44,477 nucleotides of DNA, taken from Cephaloticoccus sp. GTDB lineage: Bacteria > Verrucomicrobiota > Verrucomicrobiia > Opitutales > Opitutaceae. The DNA lies in NCBI GenBank assembly GCA_021734075.1, contig JAIPJW010000010.1:1-44477 (forward strand). The letters run 5' to 3'. The notes beneath the pieces are model-generated. The model was not told the DNA's origin. It worked only from the letters and a program-made list of their open reading frames with translations, and ran no database searches. The number at the start of each line of letters is the position of its first letter. The stretch's first letter is position 1. This document shows positions 32,879-40,528 of this stretch, piece after piece. The position numbers and the translations under genes are program-made.

Positions 32879-34044
32879 GACAATTGGACATTCACTTTCT
32901 TTTTTCCGGTCAGGAGTTGTTGCATGAGGCCGCGTTTTTGGTGGTCGAGGGCGGTGAGTTGCTGGCGGAGGCGGCCGAGTTCGGCATCGGCGGTGTTGAG
33001 GACGGCGGCGATGGCGCGTTGCTCGGCTACGTCGTTTGGAACGGTGACCTCAATCTTCGCAAAATGCGGGTATTTGAGGTTCAAGGTATCATCGACCAAA
33101 CCTTGAGAGTGGCGGTGAAATAGGGAAATTGTGTGGCGCAATTTGAACAAGTGCGCAGTGAACCTGCCATCGATTCGGGCCGATGGGGTGAGAATTGTAT
33201 AAGCGGGGCTCACGATGCCCTCCATCGTCGATAGTGCTGAAACCCCCTGCCACATCCGCATGGTGTTGTAGCCGATGTCGCCGGGAGCTATGCGGAGATA
33301 CTTCGACTTATCCTCCGACGAGGTGTCGCGCTTGGTAAGACTCTCCCGCGAAACTACCCCTTGGTCTGCGGTTATCGAGAGCAGCGGAAGATCGAGACGG
33401 TTGTTCTCCGTCCGGTTGAAAAAGAGGTCACCGAGTTTGGACTTCACCCACGGCAGGCCGAACCCCTGGAGGCGGCGGCGGCCGGTGAGTAGTTGCTGCA
33501 TGAGGGCCTGTTTGCGGCGGGTTTTGGCGGCGATGAGGGCATCGAGCTTCTCCAGCGCCTCGTCCCACATGCCGAGGATGTCGGCGATCTTTTGGCGCTC
33601 CGTTTTTTCGGGATAGAAGATCGGGATGCCGCGAATAAGTTCAGCGTTTAGGTTTTCCTGACTACCCGAATTGCTCAATCGCCGGACGTTCTCGTAGTTA
33701 GCGGCGAGATACTGGAACAGATAACGCGAATCGTCGGGATCTTGTGGTGAAATAGCGGCGCAGGCTTGATTAATCGCAGCCCTAATCCCGAGGAGCGCGA
33801 CTTGGCCGCGTGTTTTTCCCTGACCATACATAGCCATGAGAAGGGAACCGGGGGGAACCATCTTTGCGGGCGATTCGTCGAGCGCCCGCGCGGTTATCTT
33901 CTCTTCGGCATCGCGGATGATGCCGAACTGAATTTCGCCTGTTTTCACCCAGGGAATGTCGCCACCCCAGTAAGCTGGATTCGCTCGGTCGGGAGTCCCG
34001 CCAGAGCTGATTTTGGCAATGTCACCCAAAAGGACGCGCTTCAT
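32875..34044 (-). CDS. hsdS: Type I R-M specificity subunit
   Basis: This 389-residue protein has the two-TRD layout of HsdS. TRD1 (about 1-150) begins with LGDIAKISSGGTPDRANPAYW. The central conserved repeat QKIADILGMWDEALEKLDAL then leads to ALMQQLLTGRRRL. TRD2 (about 200-340) begins WVKSKLGDLFF, and the distal repeat QRAIAAVLNTADAELGRLRQQL leads to GLMQQLLTGKKK. The two coiled-coil repeats are similar to each other and space the two half-sites in the target. It overlaps rhuM upstream and the dGTPase gene downstream by 4 bp each. The recognition sequence cannot be predicted here. Confidence 0.95.
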   Translation of the reverse strand: MKRVLLGDIAKISSGGTPDRANPAYWGGDIPWVKTGEIQFGIIRDAEEKITARALDESPAKMVPPGSLLMAMYGQGKTRGQVALLGIRAAINQACAAISPQDPDDSRYLFQYLAANYENVRRLSNSGSQENLNAELIRGIPIFYPEKTERQKIADILGMWDEALEKLDALIAAKTRRKQALMQQLLTGRRRLQGFGLPWVKSKLGDLFFNRTENNRLDLPLLSITADQGVVSRESLTKRDTSSEDKSKYLRIAPGDIGYNTMRMWQGVSALSTMEGIVSPAYTILTPSARIDGRFTAHLFKLRHTISLFHRHSQGLVDDTLNLKYPHFAKIEVTVPNDVAEQRAIAAVLNTADAELGRLRQQLTALDHQKRGLMQQLLTGKKKVNVQLS

Positions 34045-35135
34045 TCCCCGTCCTCCGCTTTCTTGCCCGTCTTCTTCTTCGGCTGCGCCAACTGCTTCGC
34101 TTGCTCGGCGGCTTTATCGAAGTCGGACTGGAACAGACGATCTTGGATCACGCGGTATTTCTCGAATTCGCTCTCGGCATGCGCTTGGGCAAGTTCGGCG
34201 GTCACTTTGCCGGCGTCTTCCAGAATGTCGCGGTCATCAAATTCGAGGAAACGGTCGAGGCGGGTGGCCCAGTCTTCCATGGTCATGGGAATCCGGCGGG
34301 CGGCCCGGTCCTCGGCGAGGTCGAGGTAGGCGTTGACGATGCGGCCGAGGGATGCGAGCTCGTCTTTTTGCAGGTAGTTTTTGGCGACACGGACATCGCT
34401 TTTCAGGATCTTGCCACCGGGGCCCTTTTCCCAAGCAGTGAGCCCCATGTGCGGTTTGTCACGGTCGGCCCGCTGCATGATGAGCTCCCCGGCGGTGTGG
34501 CCATGGATCGCGTAGTGCAGCTTGTTCTGGACCTTGGAAAAGAAGGCCCGGGTGGTGGGCGCATCCCTGTGGTAATCGACGGCGGTGGCGTAGATGTCGC
34601 TGATCTTTTGATAGAAGCGGCGTTCGCTGAGCCGGATCTCCCGGATCTCCTCAAGGAGGCGTTCAAAGTAGTCCTCACCCAGGAAAGTGCCGTTTTCCAT
34701 GCGCTGGTGATCGAGGACGTAGCCCTTGATGGCGAATTCCTTGAGCACTTGGGTGGCCCATTGGCGGAACTGGGTCGCGCGCACGGAATTAACCCGGTAG
34801 CCCACGGAAATGATGGCATCGAGGCTGTAGTGGTTGGTGTCGTATGATTTGCCGTCCGCGGCAGTTATTCGGAATTTCCTAATAGCTGAATCGGCGCCCA
34901 CTTCGCCGCTGGCGAAGATGTTTTTCAGGTGCTCGTTGATGGTGGGCACGGATACGTCGAAAAGCGCGGCCAGGAGCTTTTGGGTGAGCCAAATGGTCTC
35001 GTCTTCGTAGCGAACCTCGACGGAATCCTGCCCGGCCTGGCCGGTGAAGATGAGAAACTCCGCCGTGCTGTTGCGGATGAGTTTCCGTTTGGGAGGATCG
35101 GGCTGTTCAGGCATGGGCTGGGGGGTTTCCGTCAT
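34041..35135 (-). CDS. RhuM family protein within the R-M operon
   Basis: This 364-residue protein is a RhuM (virulence RhuM/Fic-like associated) family member. Its core is DETIWLTQKLLAALFDVSVPTINEHLKNIFASGE, with the family sequence SYDTNHYSLDAIISVGYRVNS after it and the helical C-terminal part (YQKISDIYATAVDY, GGKILKSDVRVAKNYL). The N-terminal part resembles phage KilA-N/Bro-like DNA-binding modules. RhuM genes are common between hsdM and hsdS in type I operons; their role is not established. The length is typical. ATGA overlaps with hsdM and hsdS show that it is a fixed part of the transcript. The lysine-rich tail (PKKKTGKKAEDGE) may bind nucleic acid. Confidence 0.87.
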   Translation of the reverse strand: MTETPQPMPEQPDPPKRKLIRNSTAEFLIFTGQAGQDSVEVRYEDETIWLTQKLLAALFDVSVPTINEHLKNIFASGEVGADSAIRKFRITAADGKSYDTNHYSLDAIISVGYRVNSVRATQFRQWATQVLKEFAIKGYVLDHQRMENGTFLGEDYFERLLEEIREIRLSERRFYQKISDIYATAVDYHRDAPTTRAFFSKVQNKLHYAIHGHTAGELIMQRADRDKPHMGLTAWEKGPGGKILKSDVRVAKNYLQKDELASLGRIVNAYLDLAEDRAARRIPMTMEDWATRLDRFLEFDDRDILEDAGKVTAELAQAHAESEFEKYRVIQDRLFQSDFDKAAEQAKQLAQPKKKTGKKAEDGE

Positions 35136-36622
35136 AGTCCCAGTTCCTTGAGGTAGCCGTCCATCTTTTGGCGGACGGTGACGAGTTCGGCTTCGATTTG
35201 GGTGATCTCCTTCTTCACGGCATTGAGGTCGATCTCGGCCTCTTCCTCGAACGTATCCACGTAACGTGGAATGTTGAGGTTGTAGTCGTTGTCGGCGATC
35301 TCCTGCGCCGTAGCGCGGTAGGCGTATTTTTCGACGGTCTGGAATGCCTCGTAGGTGGCGACGATCTTGTCGAGATGGGCGTCGGAAAGTCGGTTTTGAT
35401 TCTTGGCGTCCTGGTATTCGCGGGAGGCATCAATAAAGAGGACGTCGCCGTGGGTCTTGCCTTTGTTGAAAAGGAGAATGGCCGCGGGGATGCCGGTGCC
35501 AAAGAAGAGGTTGGCGGGCAGTCCGATGACGGCCTCAAGAAGATTCTCCTGAATGAGTTTTGTGCGCACCCGGCCCTCGGCCGCACCACGAAAAAGGACG
35601 CCATGCGGCACGACGACTCCGACTCGACCAGAGCCGGTGCGGGCAGTCTCGATCATGTGGGTGATGAAGGCGTAGTCGCCCTTGCCTTTGGGCGGGAGGC
35701 CGCGGTGGTAGCGGCGAAACGCATCGGCCCCGGCTTCATCTATGCCCCATTGGTCGAGGGAAAAAGGCGGATTGGCGACGACGATATCGAACTGCATGAG
35801 ACGGTCGCCTTCGACGAGGCGGGGATAGCGCAGCGTATCGCCCCACTCGATCCGAAAACTGTCCATGCCGTGCAGGAACATGTTCATGCGACAGAGTGCA
35901 TGGGTGGTGCCGTTGCTTTCTTGACCAAACAAAGCGAAGTCGCGGGCATCGGCTTGACGGCCAACCTTGATCAGCAGCGAGCCTGAGCCACAGGTGGGGT
36001 CGCAGATCGTGTCGCCTTTCTTGGGTTTGAGCAGCCGGGCGAGAAGCGCCGAAACTTGGCCAGGCGTGTAAAACTCACCCGCCTTTTTTCCAGCATCGGA
36101 GGCGAAGCGTTCGAGCAGATACTCGTAGACGTTGCCGATCACATCCTCGTCGCCGACGATGGACGGGCGGAGATCGAGGCGCGGATCGGCGAAAACTTCG
36201 AGCAGGCCCTTGATGCGCGCGTTGCGATCCTTGGTCTGGCCGAGCTTGCCCTCGGAGTTGAAGTCCACCTCGCGGAAAACGCCTTCGAGTTTGGCCTTGT
36301 TGGCCTCCTCGGTCTGTTCTAGGGCGATATTGATACGCTGACCAATGTCCGCCTCGTTACGCAGGGCATAGAGGCTGTCGAAATCGGCTCCAGCGGGGAG
36401 CTGGAAACGCTCGCGGGCCAAACGGCGGGTGATGCGGGCCTCGTCTCCCTTGTATTCGCGGTGATAGGCCGCGCGGTGGTCCTTCACGACATCGCTGATG
36501 TATTTCACAAACAGCATCACGAGGATGTAGTTCTTGTAATCGGAGGGATCGAGGCTGCCGCGGAACGTATCGCAGGCTTTCCAAGCTACATGGTTGATTT
36601 CGTCTTGGGCGGGTGAGGACAT
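35132..36622 (-). CDS. hsdM: Type I R-M adenine methyltransferase subunit
   Basis: This 496-residue protein is the M subunit. The N-terminal helical domain (about 1-160) is followed by the SAM site DPTCGSGSLL (208-217) and the catalytic NPPF (284-287), typical of N6-adenine methylation. FYTPGQVSALLARLLKP lies just before the SAM site. The C-terminal helical end meets HsdS. It methylates the host target on both strands and, with HsdR, cuts unmodified DNA. Its start is 12 bp after the half-size hsdS stop. Confidence 0.96.
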   Translation of the reverse strand: MSSPAQDEINHVAWKACDTFRGSLDPSDYKNYILVMLFVKYISDVVKDHRAAYHREYKGDEARITRRLARERFQLPAGADFDSLYALRNEADIGQRINIALEQTEEANKAKLEGVFREVDFNSEGKLGQTKDRNARIKGLLEVFADPRLDLRPSIVGDEDVIGNVYEYLLERFASDAGKKAGEFYTPGQVSALLARLLKPKKGDTICDPTCGSGSLLIKVGRQADARDFALFGQESNGTTHALCRMNMFLHGMDSFRIEWGDTLRYPRLVEGDRLMQFDIVVANPPFSLDQWGIDEAGADAFRRYHRGLPPKGKGDYAFITHMIETARTGSGRVGVVVPHGVLFRGAAEGRVRTKLIQENLLEAVIGLPANLFFGTGIPAAILLFNKGKTHGDVLFIDASREYQDAKNQNRLSDAHLDKIVATYEAFQTVEKYAYRATAQEIADNDYNLNIPRYVDTFEEEAEIDLNAVKKEITQIEAELVTVRQKMDGYLKELGL

Positions 36623-36634
36623 GGAGAGTGGGTG

Positions 36635-37222
36635 TTAAGAGCGGAGGGTTTTGACCAAGCATTGGTCGAGGTAAAAGGCGCGGCGATCCGCGAGGCGTTG
36701 CATGAATTCCTTCTCGTGCACCCGCAGGCGATCGACTTCCGCGATCATACGCTGGCGGGGGAGCGGCGGAAGTGGAATTTCCAGGGTGCCCAACGCTTTG
36801 GCCGGGAGGGAACGGACGTAAGAACCGCGCGCCCGGGAAATGAGAATTTCCTGAGTGGCGGGAAGATTAAGAAACCAGCGCAGGTAATCAGGCAGGATCA
36901 CCCCGTCCTGGGGACGAACAACCAAAAATTGTCCACCCGCGACGGCCAGATAATGACCATCGAAGACGGTAGCTGTCATGCGCATGCCTCGCGCCGCCAC
37001 CAAGACTTCGCCCGCTCGGAGCGTGTAGCGCCGAGCAGTCTCTGCATCGAGTTTCAGTTGTTTGGGCTCACTCAGTTGGAGGGTGCCGTCCGAAGAAACA
37101 TCGCTGATGCGAATCAGTTGATGGGTGCCTTTGGGATCATGCCGGGAAGCGTCGGCGCCACGCAACGTGATGCCAACCCCGATCTCTGCAATTTCACGAA
37201 GCTGAGCCTGCGCTGGTTTCAT
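36635..37222 (-). CDS. Half-size HsdS-like specificity protein (one TRD)
   Basis: This 195-residue protein resembles one half of an HsdS. It has a single target recognition domain (LREIAEIGVGITLRGADAS, then GEVLVAARGMRMTATVF, and LVVRPQDGVILPDYLRWFLN) and one trailing conserved helix (IPLPPLPRQRMIAEVDRLRVHEKEF). Full HsdS proteins are about 400 residues with two such units, and the complete one lies at 32875-34044. Half-S proteins can form dimers or exchange TRDs, giving new specificity. The ATG at 37222 is chosen since the 50 codons upstream are the out-of-frame tail of the GIY-YIG gene. It may be an independent subunit or a reserve for recombination. No frameshift remnant of a second TRD is seen around it. 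Confidence 0.8.
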   Translation of the reverse strand: MKPAQAQLREIAEIGVGITLRGADASRHDPKGTHQLIRISDVSSDGTLQLSEPKQLKLDAETARRYTLRAGEVLVAARGMRMTATVFDGHYLAVAGGQFLVVRPQDGVILPDYLRWFLNLPATQEILISRARGSYVRSLPAKALGTLEIPLPPLPRQRMIAEVDRLRVHEKEFMQRLADRRAFYLDQCLVKTLRS

Positions 37223-37229
37223 TGATCGA

Positions 37230-37553
37230 TTACTGCTCGTTACAGGGCCAAATGCGTGATGCGAGCAAGTCTGCCTCAATCGCAATCCGGCGAGCTTGGG
37301 ATTGTTCAACCAGAACACACAGGCAATTGCGGTTATGGCGTTTGAAACAATCAGCCTGATGGTGATTGCCATGCCTTTCCTTCAAATTGTCGGTTCGACC
37401 GACATAAATGAAAGTGTGGTTCCCGCCATTGTCTCGCCGCGAAACGACGTAAACAGCTCCGATCTCCTTCCATTCGGTATCATAGGGATAGACGCCGAAT
37501 TTGTATTTTGTGCCGGATTTCCCGGCGATTTCGATATCTGCGATTTTACTCAT
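37230..37553 (-). CDS. Small GIY-YIG domain protein
   Basis: This 107-residue protein carries a GIY-YIG nuclease fold: GAVYVVSRR (32-40) and FIYVGRTDNLKERHGNHH (48-65), with candidate catalytic Arg60 and the conserved Glu93 in IAIEADLLAS. The family nicks or cuts DNA in repair, homing or restriction. It is the first gene of the island operon, 7 bp ahead of the half-HsdS gene. A GIY-YIG gene at the head of a type I operon is not usual. The first 25 residues are basic-rich and may bind DNA. Activity is plausible from the residues present. Confidence 0.8.
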   Translation of the reverse strand: MSKIADIEIAGKSGTKYKFGVYPYDTEWKEIGAVYVVSRRDNGGNHTFIYVGRTDNLKERHGNHHQADCFKRHNRNCLCVLVEQSQARRIAIEADLLASRIWPCNEQ

Positions 37554-37664
37554 GGAAGTGTTCTAACAAGTGTTGGGGGCGGGCACTTTCCCCTTGAATC
37601 CAAACCACGCATGAGCAATCTTCTGGCTGTCTAGGCTTGAGATTGCTTAACGTGATTCTCAGGT

Positions 37665-37702
37665 AAAAGCCCCGGAGGCCTTGCGGTTTCCGGGGCTTTT
37701 TT
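37665..37702. terminator. Strong bidirectional Rho-independent terminator
   Basis: AAAAGCCCCGGA (37665-37676) pairs with TCCGGGGCTTTT (37689-37700) around a 12-base loop, giving a 12-bp perfect stem with T runs on both strands. On the minus strand it lies about 115 bases after the GCS2-type gene stop and can end that operon. It also shields the island operon. No plus-strand gene ends into it within this window. Confidence 0.88.
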
Positions 37703-37816
37703 CTGAGGTGCGTTGAAAATCAGATGTATTTCGCTGCTATTGTCAATATAATATAATCTGCACAACATAATATCTGTTTATTAGTGGAGAGCGATCTCTC
37801 AAATACCATAAGTGAT

Positions 37817-39052
37817 TTACCCCCTGAATATTCTGTTCTCAGCCGCGCCCTCGGCGAGCTGTCGATAGAGAGCAGTGATGGTTTCAGGAGTTGGTGAATG
37901 AGCCAAGGCCTGCGTGATGCGCCGGGCCAGCGTGCCTTGTTCAAGGTAAGTCTGCTGCGCCGATTGCTCCGCCGGTGAAGCATCGGCCACGGGCTGCAAA
38001 CGCGCCATCACCGTGCCCCACAGTTCGTGGGCCGTCGGAGTCTCGTCACCCTTCCAGCCAAAAGCCTTCAATAAAACCGGGACGGTTATCCGGGCCGCGT
38101 CACCCTGCTCCACACAAAAATGAAAAACCGGCGCCAGTTCATCGACGGTCGCCGCCTGTTGTTCCGCCAGGGGTAATAGCGCTTCAGCGACCAGCTCGCG
38201 CAAAAGCGCCACCACCGTGCGCACAATGGCGAGATCGGCTGCCGGGCACTCCTGCAGGTCGAGCAGGCGAATCTCGATGCTGCCGCGGTCAAAGCGGGCA
38301 ATGGCTCCGCGCGAATTGCTGAAGACCGGCTCGAGCACCCCGGCCGGATCGTGCGGCGCGAGGACACGGCCTATCGGCTCGAAAATCGCCCGGTGGTAGT
38401 CCGCCTCGGTGTAGACCGGCTCGGGAATCACCCGGCCGCACAGCTCGGCCAGCTTCGCGGAATTCTGCCGGTAAAACGCGAGCCGGTTGTCCGGCCAGCC
38501 GGTCAGGCGATTCTCGACGAGGGGTGAGGAGGCCGCCAGCGCCGGCAGGAGCGGCAACACCAGTCGGATGGCCGCATGCAGCCGCGCAAATTCCGCGTCG
38601 TCGGCAAACGGCAGGTTGAGATGCACGCTTTGCAAATTCGACCAACCATGACCGTGGCAGTCAAAGATGCGGTCGAAGGCGGCATAGATGTCGTTGTTGT
38701 CGTGGGCCCACAGCACTGCTTCCTCCGGTCGCATGCTTGGGTGCATGGCCGTGGGCAGCAGCATGGCATCATGGGCCGCAAACCGCCGGTTGAGTTCGCC
38801 CACCTCGGCCGCAAACGCCGCCGCATAGCCGTCGAGACTCGCCACCGGATCGGTGGTCTTCAATTCGATCACATGCGCCGTGAGTTCGTTGGACCAGGTC
38901 ACGCTGCCCCGTTCGATGTCCGAAATCGGCAGACCGGCGGGGTCGACCAGCACGCGATCACTCCATGGCGCCACGCGCAAATCGGCGCGCTGCACGATCA
39001 TGTATTCGAGTTCCACGCCGAAGCGTTCAAAGAGTGAAAAACGCGCGGCCAT
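37817..39052 (-). CDS. GCS2-type glutamate-amine (carboxylate-amine) ligase
   Basis: This 411-residue protein is a glutamate-cysteine ligase type 2 (GCS2) relative: FERFGVELEYMIV (the ATP/Mg Glu cluster), NELTAHVIELKTTDP, WAHDNNDIYAAFDRIFDCHGHGWSNLQSVHLNLP and GSIEIRLLDLQECP. The acid cluster E-x-E is intact. In this setting, after a C39-like peptidase and a RimK ATP-grasp ligase, it probably joins glutamate or another carboxylate to an amine rather than making glutathione. No gshB is nearby. It starts 3 bp after the ATP-grasp gene stop and is the last gene of the operon, which ends at the terminator at 37665-37702. Confidence 0.87.
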   Translation of the reverse strand: MAARFSLFERFGVELEYMIVQRADLRVAPWSDRVLVDPAGLPISDIERGSVTWSNELTAHVIELKTTDPVASLDGYAAAFAAEVGELNRRFAAHDAMLLPTAMHPSMRPEEAVLWAHDNNDIYAAFDRIFDCHGHGWSNLQSVHLNLPFADDAEFARLHAAIRLVLPLLPALAASSPLVENRLTGWPDNRLAFYRQNSAKLAELCGRVIPEPVYTEADYHRAIFEPIGRVLAPHDPAGVLEPVFSNSRGAIARFDRGSIEIRLLDLQECPAADLAIVRTVVALLRELVAEALLPLAEQQAATVDELAPVFHFCVEQGDAARITVPVLLKAFGWKGDETPTAHELWGTVMARLQPVADASPAEQSAQQTYLEQGTLARRITQALAHSPTPETITALYRQLAEGAAENRIFRG

Positions 39053-39055
39053 GAC

Positions 39056-40528
39056 TCAGTCTTCGGAGCGCCGTTCCTTCTGTTTTTCGATGCGGCGCAC
39101 GAACACTTCCATGACGCGTTCATAAAGGCTGTCCTTGAGCAGGGCGTCCTCGTAACCGGCATCGATGCTCGGGTTGTCGTTGATCTCGATCACGCACACG
39201 TGGCGGCCCATCTGTTTCAGATCCACGCCGTAGAGTCCGTCGCCGATCAGGTCGGCGGCCTTGACCGCCGTGCGCACGACCTGCTGGGGCACCAGTTCTA
39301 GGGGCACCGCCTCGACCTTGCCGTAATCGGCGTCGCCGTCGGGAGCGTTGGCAATGATCTGCCAGTGCTTGCGGGCCATGAAATACTTGCAGGCGTAGAT
39401 CGGCTTGCGGTCGAGCACCCCGATGCGCCAGTCGAAATCCGTCTGGATGAATTCCTGCGCCACCAGCAGTTCCGTGCCGGCAAACAATTCATCCACCTGC
39501 GCGTCGAACTCCTCGCGGGTCTTCACCTTGGTCACGCCCTTGGAGAAGGCGCTGTCGGGCTGCTTCAAAATGATGGGGAACCCGAGCTCCTGACAAACCG
39601 CATCAAGGTTGTCGCGGTGCACGATGATGGTCTTGGGCGAGAGGATCTCGTGGCGCTCCAGCAGTTCGGCCAGGTAGACCTTGTTGGTGCAGCGCAGAAT
39701 GGAACGCGAATCGTCGATCACCACCAACCCCTCCGCCTCGGCGCGGCTGGCAAAGCGAAACGTGAAATGATTCACCGCCGTGGTCTGGCGGATGAACAAC
39801 GCATCAAACTCCCCCAGCCGGGCGTAGTCATCGCGGGTGATCACCTCCGCGGCGACATCGAGGGCATCGGCCGCCTTGATGAACTTCTGGATGGCCTTGT
39901 AATTCGAGGGCGTGTTGTCCTCGGCCTGGTCGTAGAGGATGGCAAGATGGTAGCGCGGCGGCGTGCGGCGGGGCCGGGTCGGCCGGCGACCCTCGATGAA
40001 CTGGCGGGCCACCTCCGCCACGAACAAACGGTGGTTTTCCGGTATTTCGCTGGCCGAGATCGGGCTGATGTCGCGCATTTCCCAGCGGCCGTCACGGTGG
40101 CTGAACTGGGCGCGCAGCAGGGGCGATTGAAACTGGTTGTAGAGCTGCAGGCTCAGCCGGTCGTAGTGCTTGGCCAGGTTGCGCGCAAAATAGATGCTCA
40201 GGGTGAAGGTGTCGCCCTTGATCGGGGCCAGTGATTTTTGGATGAGCTCGTCCAGTTCCTCGGACAGGATGCGCGAGACGACCTGCGATTTCAGATCCTG
40301 GATGGTGGACAAACTGGGCTGGGGCCGGTGGCCGCGCGCCTCGGCGAGCAATGACACATAGTAGCCCACGGATTGGTAGGCATAGGAGCGGCAGAGGTTG
40401 AATACCTGCACATGCCGGAGCATGGTGTAACGCCGGTCGATCAGGTAAGCACGGGCGGCGACCACTTCCACCCCGGGAATATCAAACGGCCAGCGGTCGG
40501 GATTGTTGACGACAATGAGACTAGGCAT
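39056..40528 (-). CDS. RLAN-domain RimK-type ATP-grasp ligase
   Basis: This 490-residue protein has an N-terminal RLAN (RimK-like associated) domain (about 1-160: IVVNNPDRWPFDIPGVEVVAA, LIDRRYTM, VSLLAEARGHRPQPS). An ATP-grasp ligase domain of the RimK class follows: LRCTNKVYLAELLERH, GFPIILKQPDSAFSKGVTKV (ATP lysines and glycine loop) and the metal site CVIEINDNPSIDAGYED. Such enzymes link an amino acid (often glutamate) to a carboxylate through an acyl-phosphate. The family occurs with GCS2 ligases and cysteine peptidases in operons proposed to make small amide-linked metabolites or tag proteins. The start overlaps the peptidase stop by 8 bp. Confidence 0.9.
   Translation of the reverse strand: MPSLIVVNNPDRWPFDIPGVEVVAARAYLIDRRYTMLRHVQVFNLCRSYAYQSVGYYVSLLAEARGHRPQPSLSTIQDLKSQVVSRILSEELDELIQKSLAPIKGDTFTLSIYFARNLAKHYDRLSLQLYNQFQSPLLRAQFSHRDGRWEMRDISPISASEIPENHRLFVAEVARQFIEGRRPTRPRRTPPRYHLAILYDQAEDNTPSNYKAIQKFIKAADALDVAAEVITRDDYARLGEFDALFIRQTTAVNHFTFRFASRAEAEGLVVIDDSRSILRCTNKVYLAELLERHEILSPKTIIVHRDNLDAVCQELGFPIILKQPDSAFSKGVTKVKTREEFDAQVDELFAGTELLVAQEFIQTDFDWRIGVLDRKPIYACKYFMARKHWQIIANAPDGDADYGKVEAVPLELVPQQVVRTAVKAADLIGDGLYGVDLKQMGRHVCVIEINDNPSIDAGYEDALLKDSLYERVMEVFVRRIEKQKERRSED

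Noticed and set aside
24885-37553. Prophage or ICE
   Set aside because: No integrase, capsid, relaxase or conjugation gene is found; only the tRNA 3' fragment hints at an integrative past.
37817-39052. gshA for glutathione synthesis
   Set aside because: The partner genes are a RimK-type ligase and a C39-like peptidase, with no glutathione synthetase; the GCS2 fold is shared by other carboxylate-amine ligases.
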